Positions 11,801 through 22,151 of a stretch of DNA of 64,000 bases are shown piece after piece. Source of the DNA: Diphasiastrum complanatum. Taxonomy: Eukaryota; Streptophyta; Lycopodiopsida; Lycopodiales; Lycopodiaceae. The first letter of the stretch is position 1, and each line of letters opens with the position of its first letter. The stretch lies in contig CM055095.1 of assembly GCA_029204225.1 (NCBI GenBank), positions 36,731,078-36,795,077 on the forward strand. The letters are read 5' to 3'. The position numbers were made by a program, and so were the translations under genes. Below the pieces are notes generated by a model. It was not told the origin of the DNA. It ran no database searches and saw nothing but the letters and a program-made list of their open reading frames with translations.

Positions 11801-12335
11801 GTAACATTGGACTACAAAAAAAACTCTTCTTCACGTATCTCAAAGGCACCCTAGATCACGTTATTAATTCTCTTTTGCTTTGTGTCTCTCCTCTTTTACA
11901 CTTTGTTTTTTATGGTTGTCTCTCTTTCCAACGTCCAGGTGGATGTCGATTGGAAGTGATTGGAGGCTATTTTCTAGTCAATTGAAATTTTGGGAAGAGA
12001 GTAGGCTACGAGTGTTTAAGTGAGAAAAGAGTGAGTGTTCATGGTTTTATAGGTGGGTCCACTGGCGAGTGTTTTTGAGGAATAGCTCAACTTAAGGACA
12101 AATGCTCAGTCTACAGAAAGAATGCTCACCAACAAGCTAGAATGCTCGTCTAAAGGGGAAAAAATTCTAGACAATGGACAAAAATACTTGTCAATGGGCA
12201 AAAACACTCGCCCAAGGCTAGAAACATTCGCCAAGAGGCTAAAAAGCTCCCACACAGAGATCCTCATTGTTGCATGCACTTGTTTAATATTTCACAAGTC
12301 TTGCCAAGTTCTAGTGCCTTAGAACATGTATGAGC
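11801..12335. other. No gene; degenerate ACTCGCC/GCTCGTC repeats
   Basis: Non-coding. From about 12070 to 12260 a loose repeat of the form AATGCTC/ACACTCGCC...AAGGC recurs every 25-35 bp. Similar GGGCGAATG and CATTCGCC phrases occur at 28630-28710 and 56600-56820, so this may be a shared LTR family. Confidence 0.35.
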
Positions 12336-12339
12336 TCCT

Positions 12340-12680
12340 CGTAAGGTGAAGTTTTATACAGATCTCTATAATGTTATTAGCTGTCCTAAAGATCACAAGG
12401 ATGGTATTCACTACGGTCTCGTAATGACTTCTTGACTAAGGTTTCATACATAGACCCATCTATATATTCTAACTGGACCACTCCATTAAGTCGTAGTACC
12501 TCGACTACTCAATAGGGACCTTCTCCACTAAATTTCAATTTGCCTTTATGAGCCTTGGCATTATACAGTAAGTAGTGTTCTCTCTTGGCCAGGTATTTTT
12601 TTCTCAGGTGACGATCATGCCATGCCTTCCTCCTGTTCTTCTCAGCTAACCTGTATGCATTGCGTTCAGGGTTCTTGTCA
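12340..12680 (-). pseudogene. Ty3/gypsy integrase C-terminal remnant
   Basis: The minus-strand translation contains YRLAEKNRRKAWHDRHLRKK, then AKREHYLLYNAKAHKGKLKF and QLEYIDGSMYETLV, the C-terminal part of gypsy integrase (GPY/F-like region). At least one in-frame stop. A related but distinct fragment lies at 57180-57560, also on the minus strand. Confidence 0.85.
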
Positions 12681-12855
12681 GGATTGTATGCTTTGCTACT
12701 ATGTCTTCATGTCTGACATTCTTATTGCTTTGTGTGATTGTCTGCTCTTCCGCTTCCGCAAATAATCGTGCAATTAAGCTCTATTTTTAATCTCGTGTTC
12801 GCCTACTGTTGTAGTAGTGCACGCACTGAGAGAAATTAGTCGACCACTGCCTCCG

Positions 12856-12970
12856 CGCAGTAGTAGGATCGTTCTGATCCGACTGTTCGACCGGCCCGAT
12901 CCATTGAGGTCCATTCCCCAGCATCGCAGTAGTAGGATCATTCTGATCCAATTGTTTTGACCGGTCCGAT
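12856..12970. repeat. 69-bp tandem duplication
   Basis: CGCAGTAGTAGGATC followed by a GTTCTGATCC/ATTCTGATCC block begins at 12856 and again at 12925, both ending in GACCGG(C/T)CCGATC. The second copy runs directly into the copia RT fragment. Confidence 0.8.
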
Positions 12971-13546
12971 CTCGTCTTTCGAATTCGAGATGACCGATTT
13001 GGATGAAGCTCACTACTATTTGGGGATTCAAATCCATAGAGACAGAGTGAGACGACTGATCTATATCACTCAACAAAGGTATCTTCACAATACTCTTATC
13101 AGTTATAATCCGATCGATTGTAAATTAGCTCACTCACCGATGGATTCAGGCCTACGATTGTCGAAGGACCAATGTCCTCAGACCAAGCAGTAAGAGGAGC
13201 ATATGAGAGAATATTCATATTAATTGATACTTGGATCCCTCATGTATCAATGGTCTACACAAGACCTAATACCGCTTTTGTAGTCAGCTCACTCAACCAA
13301 TTCATGGCTAATCCTGGCATGACCCATTGAAAGGATCTTATAAAAGTCATGAGACACATACAAGCTACAACGGACCAATGCATTTGCTATGGAGAAGTCG
13401 ACAATGACAATCTTCATCGGCTCAGTGGATATTTCGATGCAAGCTGGGGAGGAGATGTAGATATTCGTAAATCCACATTTGGATTTACATTCTTCTTCAA
13501 CGACGATCCTATCTCCTGGAATAGTCGTAAGGTGGGCTTGTCATGA
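12957..13546 (+). pseudogene. Ty1/copia RT C-terminus and RNase H remnant
   Basis: The first frame reads FEMTDLDEAHYYLGIQIHRD, ITQQRYLHNTL and SPMDSGLRLSKD, the copia RT C-terminal region. After frameshifts, 13349-13546 reads YFDASWGGDVDIRKSTFGF and ISWNSRKVGLS, the RNase H start. The catalytic YVDD region is absent at the 5' end, and the element stops after RNase H begins. Confidence 0.85.
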
Positions 13547-14290
13547 ATCGGCTAAGATAATTTATTGCATAAGCAATGTCTAGTCTAGTGCAGATTGTGG
13601 CATACATAATAACCTTTGTTTCAACTGTAGGCATTCATTTCTCGTGCGATTGTCGACACAGTGTGGACACCACGTGCATTCTCGTCTAGGATATGCGTCT
13701 CTATGGATGATATTATGGTGTCGGTACTGTTGGCCGTAGATGTGGAAGCATGACCATGAAGCTTATCCTTACCGCTTAGCTCCTCGTTCCTTTCGGCGCT
13801 TTCTCTCATCGGAGGAATTATTCGAGTCAGAGCTCGTGCTCTCACTATCTACGCTCTTGATGGCATCAAAACATGCGGCATGGAATGAGACATACTTGTC
13901 TCGTCATTTCATCAGCTGTTAGATTCTCTTGGTAATCCTGCCATAAACCATGTCAGAACACTATGGTTTGGGAGACTATCAGGGTCGCATCCACTGCGCA
14001 ACGTTTTGATTCATTCTATGTAGTCATGTATGGATTCGTGTTTCTTATCCAAACAGATTTGTCCTAGCTGTAGGAAAGGATAAAAAAAGAAACGGATGGT
14101 TTTGAATTGGGTGAAGAACTAGCTTGCAAGATGTTCCAATTATCACATCAAAGAGGGTTAGTTCTTCTAGAATCTACTTTTCCATCAAACCTTGGTAGGT
14201 AGATCTTGGAGAAATTCCTAGGGTGTGGATACAAAAGGCCTAAGATAAATCAATATTGGATTTCCGTATTAGGATTAACCAGTAGTACTA
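13547..14290. other. Ran upstream region, no gene recognised
   Basis: A minus-strand open frame (13621-13845) exists but matches nothing I know; an overlapping frame is rich in S, D, E, K and R. The right part is probably the distal promoter of Ran. No TATA box is obvious. Confidence 0.4.
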
Positions 14291-14306
14291 CGCCACTTGC
14301 CAGCAA

Positions 14307-14316
14307 GCCACGTGGC
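14307..14316 (+). promoter_or_regulatory. Palindromic G-box upstream of Ran
   Basis: GCCACGTGGC is a perfect 10-bp palindrome containing the CACGTG core bound by bZIP and bHLH factors. It lies 384 bp before the Ran ATG and 150-200 bp before the likely end of the first untranslated exon. Placement near the transcription start fits a regulatory role; binding is inferred. Confidence 0.5.
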
Positions 14317-14329
14317 AGAGATCTCAGGG

Positions 14330-14690
14330 ATTTAAGTGCCATCCCACGTAGAAGCTCTTTCTTTCATAGCCCCCTCCTTTCTTTCGTTCTCCCTGTCGGT
14401 TTTGGTCTCGACTCCAGCGCCAGCGCCATCGCCATCGCCATCGCCTGCTCTTCGATTACATTATCAGGTGATCGTCGCCGCTTTGCTTCTTAATTGCGAT
14501 CACGATCCTTTGTAGTATCTGCCTGAAACTCAGGGTAGTATTTGCTAAGCGTTAGGGTTTCAATAATATCCAAAACAACGAGGATTTCAGTCAATAATAA
14601 GACCTCTTTTTCCCCTTATTGTTGTTTTTTGGTTGTTGCAGAAGATTTTGTCATTCATCCATTGAAGCTTAAGTTGTGGTTGCGACGAAC
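14330..14690 (+). other. RAN: Ran 5' untranslated region with probable intron
   Basis: A good acceptor (pyrimidine-rich tract then TTGCAG) ends at 14641, 50 bp before the ATG, so the leader is probably split. Candidate donors are GTGATC at 14468 and GTAGTA at 14535. The leader has three GCCATC hexamer repeats near 14425-14445. The transcription start cannot be fixed from sequence. Confidence 0.55.
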
Positions 14691-17600
14691 ATGGTAATGC
14701 TCTTAACACAATACCGCCATCTTCTCAGTTAATCGGCAGAGTGTAGTTTCCTAATCTTCTGAAGGACATCTAAGAGGGGAAAAGTCCTCTAGTGAAGTAC
14801 CTTTATGTCCTTTCTTATGTCGGATACTATCCTACACGGATCATCTCTGTATAGTTTGATTTGTTGCATAAGATTACAAGTTTTTCAGCCTTTTAGTAGA
14901 TCTGACATGTGAGGCATCGACAATCCTTACTCTGCTTTGCTTGTGCAGTGGTTAGATAAGCTCATCAGGAGTTTCGTATTTAGCCGAAGACTTTCCTCCT
15001 AGAGGGATCTGAGAAAATAGTTCATGATTTGGTGATTATGTAGCGTGTAGTTTGATACCTTTAGGCAGTTTGTGTACTAGAAACTCTTCGTTATCCATTT
15101 CGGGAGAACGGATGCGTTCTCTTATGATGATTTGTGATAACTGGCCATAGCTCGCCAACACAATACGTGTGCTAATGTGCCTTCTCCTCTTTGCCTTATG
15201 ACTCGCACGTTTTCAACTGGTAGATATTGTGTCAACGCTTAGATAAACTATTCATTGTAAGATCAGCTTCTGAGTTGTGCATCGTTCATAACTAAAAGCC
15301 GGGGTTAGGAGTGCATCACGACGTTGTTTTGGGGAATGGTCACGTTAATAACTTGTGAAGGTTGTTTTAAATGGAGCTTTTTACTTACACTAATTCGCAG
15401 AAAACCAGAACATTTTAGATTTGTTCTGGGCATTATATCTTATTCATTTCCTAATATGGGAGTGCAGAAGAAGCAAAACTTGGACATTAGTAAACATTGG
15501 GCATTTTGTATCCTAGTTAACGTGTGATTTGGCTTTTCTTTTTCATGGTTGCTTTTGGGAGTTATGACATATAATGTCCGATTGTTGTGAATTGCAGGCA
15601 TTGCAAGGACAGCCTACTCCTGAAAACATTCCAAATTTCAAGCTTGTCATTGTTGGAGATGGAGGAACAGGTAGATAATTATCCCTATTGGCTTTCTTTC
15701 CTTGATCCTCTGATGGTGGTATTTAGTAGCAACAAATATATGTGATGTCATTTCCCGGTCTTCAGATCATACGATTGTTCAAAGTTCCGTGGTAGAACAT
15801 GCATTTCGTGTTTTTTTCTTCATAGTACCATAGATGCACTAAGATTCTGAATCGCGATTCAGAATCGCGATTTGGAAAAAAACCAGAATCGTTTAGAATG
15901 TTTTTTTTTTGAGCAATATGGGTATTAGATGAAAGCTATGATTAAGAGCATTATAACTGTGTAGTTTGCCGACTGATTCAGGTCCAGGATGGTCCAGTTT
16001 AGGTGCATTAATCCATGTTGGGTTCTGTCAAGGATAAAAATTCAAAACTAACCTCTAGCTTGTTCGTTACGATCATAGATGGTTCCAGTGGGATAGAGAC
16101 ATAGGACTGTAGAGCAATTGTGCCTCGCTTTCTGCTTTGGGGGGGCGCTGCCGCCGGCGACAGCAACTGTCGCCGCCCCCCCCGGACCCCGACGACAGTA
16201 GTAGGGGGGGCGCTGCCCCCCCCGTACTCCCTCGTAGATAAACATGGGGGTCCAAATGCGCGCCGATAAGGGCCCAATATTTAGCCCAAACAGTAGCAAT
16301 AACATTTACTGAGAAGTAGAGCAAATAACAACCAAATAGCTACTGAAAATAAGATCTGTTTGTGCCCCATCTACTACACTTCTGGGAGGCAAAACGCTGG
16401 TTTGACCATTGCTCCCCTAAAAAAATTTCAGCCATATCCAATTTTTTTTTTTTCCTTTTGGTTGTCTAGTCTGTCATCTTCTTACAAAAACTGGGTGATC
16501 ATGATTTCCACTCACTCAAATATCTAGAGTCATAACTCCGAATCGCGGTTCGCGAATCGCGGACCCAGCGAATCGCGCGATTCGCTGCAACTATGCTTCA
16601 TATTAAGACAAGATGCATCTAGTTTTGCTTCCTCGAACTGCACCATTCGAATCGTCCAATGTTGGTGTTGAATGGTGTACTGATATCATCGGACACTGTG
16701 CTCCAATATTGGTGCTGAATAGCTGCAAAGTGATGCAAGTTGGGCAAGTTGCAAAGACGACAGCAAAGTCGTGACAGGAGGATGTTTGATTGCGTGCGGA
16801 GCAGCAATCTGGACATGCAAGAAACAAACCTTGGTGGCTCAATCCTCATGTGAAGCCGAATATGTCACAGCTTCAAAGATGGCAAATGAGGTAGTTGTGA
16901 AAGATTCAACTATTTTTATCACATTTTGCAATATTTCCATATTTGGCATATTGAGGCCAAAACTTGTTTTAGACTTAGAGGTTGACTTTCTAAAGTTCAT
17001 TAGTCTAAATTTTATTTGAATAAACACTTTTTGAAAGAATCGGCAGTTCAAAATTGGGACCTCTTAGAAAGAATACCATACCTAGAGGGGCCAATGTGCA
17101 GAAATTTATTATTTCAAGAGACTTAATTTTTTTAAGACTTCTAAGGTATATTTGCCCAATGCAATAAAGCAACTCTTAATAATTGATGCTTGGTATTGCC
17201 CATTTGTCCATATTTAAATATCGATAATTATACTTAGGTGCCCAATCTTTGTCAACTATTGGGCAAAAATGTGTCCAACGGTGCCCTTGGGTATGATATG
17301 CTAATTTTTTTGCAAACATTGTTAGAAAGCTAGAAATTAGGAAGTTTTTTTTTCACAGTTTACATAGAATAAAATAGTCATTATATTGCAAGTGCATAAG
17401 TGTGCACTCAATGCCCTCCTGGAAATAGTATGAAAAAATTGGCCGATTTGAAAAGATGCCAATTTTTTTTGCATATAATGGTAGAAAATTGCCATTTTGT
17501 TCTTGCATTTTACACAACGTATTTATGTAGTACAGATTTGTCACAAAAGTGGCCACTTTTGGCAACTTTATGTAGTGCATAAAATATTCAATCGCAGGAC

Positions 17601-20600
17601 TACACTTCAGACTCATCCACTACAACTTAATGAAGCGATCAGCAGTCACTTGCAAATACTTTGAACCTTCCAATGATCAATGATCAATGATTACAACTTA
17701 TGATCATTCTTAATTAGCTCTATTTTGTAACTTGGACTATTGAAATTTGTAAGTAATAACTGAAAGCATAGAGTTTGAGTAGTGAGCGATGAAGTTAGAT
17801 TGATACTTGAATTGTGAGGAGTTTAGACTCTCGGTTTAGGTGATAGATCCCAACCTCATTGCAATAGTTTTGGACAAATACTTGTAACTTGTAAGTTGTG
17901 CATAAGACATGGGGGTAAATAATTTATGTACATAGTACACCCCACTTGTGCTAATTAGGCAAGTAATAACAAGTAGGTTGAGGACCCATGTGGGTTCTAG
18001 AGCTAGAATTAGCAAGACACCACCTCTATAGATTACATGCTAAAAGTAGCCCATAGTTTGGAGGGGTTTCCACGCCCTACTACTCTTTGAATAATCATTC
18101 AAGTTGTGTGAGCTTTGGAGTTCTCTCTCTCTTGCTTTTGTCTTCTACTCCATAGCTGGCTTTTTCAAGCTTCGATAGTGTGCTTCTATGTTGTTATGAT
18201 ACTCCATAGCTAGGCCTTGGAATTTGTCACTTCTCTTCCTCTCTATGCATCCTACTTTCTTTCTTTCATATTGATGAGTTGATTGGTCTTCTTGTCCCAT
18301 AGTACTTATTAATTAGTTGCTCTTTGTTTGGTTAACAAAGTTTGTATGTTTGATTACCAAAGTTAGCTTTACTAGTTAGTTGATTGGAATCTATAGAAGG
18401 CTTATGGTCAACGTTCCTAGTCATGAGGTTTCTAAAACTTCATGTATCTTTGTTTATTCATGGATGAATTTGAGGATCTGGCCCTTTTTCCCATCCCTTT
18501 TTCCCATAAATTGCCTTAAATTTTTTTTGGAAGGATTGCAATTCACACAAATCTTAATTGGCAAATGTTAAAAATCGCAGATATCTTCGCATATTTTTCA
18601 TAAAATATATTTTTTACATTTTGTAGATTTGGCTTGTGGGGATGGTTTGTGCTTAGTACCACTTACTACAATGTTGACTGTTGGTGTTATGTCCATGTCC
18701 GGTTTAGAGGATTCGGAATAATCCTTGACGTGGATATTCGGTACTCCAATGTATGAGTTTATTAGTTACGCCTTGCCATTTTGGACTGGGCTTGCCACCT
18801 GCCAATGAACTGACCCATGCCCATTTTGGTGCATATGTATTAGATTTCTTGACCCATACCTAATTATTGTGGATGTAAAGCAAATGCCACAACCTTCGAA
18901 GGAGGATGCACTCTCCCATCTATCAAGGCAAAGCCCTTAAAGTACTAGAGAGGAGTCAACATAAGCGCACAACCTCATCCACTCAATCATGTGATCCACG
19001 AGGTTCGTCTCAAAGTTAGGAGCGGTTCTATTTTTGTCAAAGATTTGAAACAATTCAAGAATGAATTGGCATAGCTTCACAAGACTCTTTGTGTCCTCCC
19101 AAAATGATTGTTTAAGAATCGATTATTATGTTATCAATATCTCTCCTCTTGCATCGATGCCAACCCAAGATTATGTCGCCCCTCATGCACCACCAACCAC
19201 CCAAGGGCAACTTTGATATCCAAGGGATTTGCAAGCCCTATTTATATATACATGCTTCGACTGTCTCAAATTTTCATGTATGCTCACCTTTTGAAACAAA
19301 CCTAGAAGTTTTCGATGAACGTGATAAAGTAACTATCTTGCATGTTGTTTGCAAAACAAGAGCCACCTAGCTCAACTTGCCAATATTCTTGAACAACAAT
19401 ATCAAAGAATGACAAGTACACTGAGTGGAAACTAAAAATTGTCTCACTTGCAAAAAAGAGTTGGAAGCATTGTCTATCGCAACTTGGACCACATTTGCTT
19501 CTCTTACCTCTAGAATGATTGTTTCTTAACGCTAAAAGACATGCTCTCATGTCTTTGTGAATCGACTAGCTTATACGTTGCGTAAGAAGATAAAGCCATA
19601 AATGGTGGTAGTATCGAAGTCCATGATAGGCCAAACCATCCTGTCAAAATTTGATGCCCAGATTCTAGATAGGAGTTAACTAGTCCTATTAGCACTCACA
19701 CTCGCAAATCAAGATAAACATGAGAGGCCAAAGAGAACTTAGATTAATAGAAGAATGAGCATAGCTCTCTACTATGGAATGATTGGAGGTGGGGCGCCAA
19801 CCCTCCTCATATAATTTCTCTAGTCCTTGGAATTCAGGTTCTGTTTTGCAAGTTGCTGATTTTCAGCCCATTGAATGGGTGATTGATAGTGGTGCTACTC
19901 GTCATATGACTTCTCGCAAAGAAGCATTCACTAAATTAGTGAAAGTGCAAAATGGAAGCAAGGTACAATGTGCGGATAATGCATCTTATTCTGTTCATGG
20001 AATTGGAATTGTAGCCATCATTTTGCCTAATGGTGAAAAAAAGTACATTAAGAATGTGCTTTATGTTTCGGGAATCAAGAAGAATCTTCTTTCGGTTTCA
20101 ACTATGTTGAAGCAAGGACTAGTTGTTGAGTTCAAAGAAGATAAGTGTCTTGTCAAGGATCCTAAAAGATCTCTCTTAACCTACTGCTTGGATGACTACC
20201 GTGAGGATAGTAACCTTTTTGGCTGCCCATTTTGGTTGGCGTTTGCGGCAACTTGACATAAAGACAACATTCCTCAATGGTGATCTCAATGAGGAAGTGT
20301 ACCTTCAACAACCTGCTGGTTAATTGGTTGAAGGCCAAGAAGATAAAGTTTGTCTTCTCAAGAAGGCACTTTCTGGACTGAAGCAAGCCCCAAGGATGTG
20401 GTATCAAAAGATACATGCCTATTTTTGTGATTGTGGGTTTACTAATAGTCCTAGCGAATCTACTCTTTATGTCAAGCATACTTCAGACTATATCATCATT
20501 ATTTTGCTTTATGTTGATGATATTATTATTACGGGAAGTAATGAGCAGCAGATTGATGCCGTAATATTTGATCTTGGTATGGTTTTTGAAACCTCAGATT

Positions 20601-22076
20601 TAGGCCTATTGCACTTTTATCTTGGACTTGAATTTGTACAAGAAGGGGCTATAATTTTCATCTCTCAAGAACGCTACATTGGGTAGATTTTGAAGCGGTT
20701 CAAGATGGAAGATTGCAAGCCGGTTGCTACACCTATGGAGACAGGCCTGAAATTAAGTAGTCAAGGTGATGGTGAACGATTTGATACTCTACTTTATATT
20801 GTCAAGCTATTGGCTGTCTCATTTACCTATGTAATTCAAGACCAGACATTTTTTATAGTGTCTCACTCGTGAGTCAATTCATGCATGCCCCGATGACATC
20901 ACATTGAAAAGCATTGAAGAGGATCTTTCAATATCTTCAAGGAACAAGAAGTCATGGACTGTTTTTTCCTGCTTGTGATGATGCATGTTTGGTTGGTTTT
21001 AGTGACTCGGATTGGGGTGGAGATCAAGACACTAGACGCTCTACAAGTGGCCATTGCTTTTTTTTATGGAAATTCTACAATTTCTTGGTCACGTAAAAAG
21101 CAGCCCACTGTTGCTGCTTCTTCTAGTGAGGCAGAATATAGAGCGATAGTTTCAGCTGAGAAGACTATTTGTTGACATGAAGTTTGGCGAGCCCTCGGCC
21201 ACTCTTATCTTGAGTGATAGTCAGAGTGCTATTGCGATTGCACGGAATCCTGTTTTTCATGTGAGGACGAAGCACATCGAGATCCATTATCACTTTGTTC
21301 GGGAGAGACTTCGTGATGGCGACATTTTACTTGAGTATTGTCCTACAGAGGATAATATTGCGGACCTCTTCACTAAGACGTTGCCTAGAGTCAGATTTGA
21401 AGCTTTATGCAAAGGTTTAAATTTAATACCACGTGGTGGCTTTATTACATACTACATAGTGAAGATTTCAGTTTTTTGCATTGTCATTTAAGGAGGGTGT
21501 TAGAAATAAATGACTATGCTAAAGTTAATCCAGAGGTTACATTGACCCAAGGCGACCTAGAGGTTTTGGGAGGGGGGGCTAGGTTCACTTTTTGTAGACA
21601 TGAGTGGAGCATCACAGGCAGCCGTCGGCCAAGCATCATCACAGTGGGTAGGGCCATCCCATGGTGTAGGATCACAGCCACCTGACACACAGACACACGG
21701 GCGTAGACAGAGGGGTGGGGCCAGCCAGGGGGGGCCAGAGGAGGAGAGAGAGGTAGAGGTAGGGGCAGTGGGAGTACTTGCACAGGTAGCAGAGCCAGAG
21801 CATGTAGCAGCAGAGTCAAGGTCCCTCCGCGGCGTATGGTTCCCTTTGATTCATCTGCCGACCCTTGGGATTAGCAGACAGGCACATAATCAGAGGATTT
21901 TGATTACCACGACTCCGACGAGTCTTAGTTGTATAGTTTTCATTATGTTCATCGAACACAATTGTACCCCATTTTTGTGCCATGTGGCCTGATGTTATAT
22001 ATTATGATGATCCTATTCACAACAATGCCATGATTCAGTATGGTTCTTTATGGTTTCAGATCGGTTTTAGGTTTAT

Positions 22077-22151
<75 letters not shown>

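Noticed and set aside
13621-13845. Minus-strand 74-residue frame upstream of Ran as a host gene
   Set aside because: No domain, no splice or promoter support, and probably within decayed transposon or promoter DNA.
16008-16324. Three overlapping minus-strand frames with Gly/Ala/Pro-rich products
   Set aside because: Caused by the GC-rich hairpin block inside element A; all three frames are open for compositional reasons.
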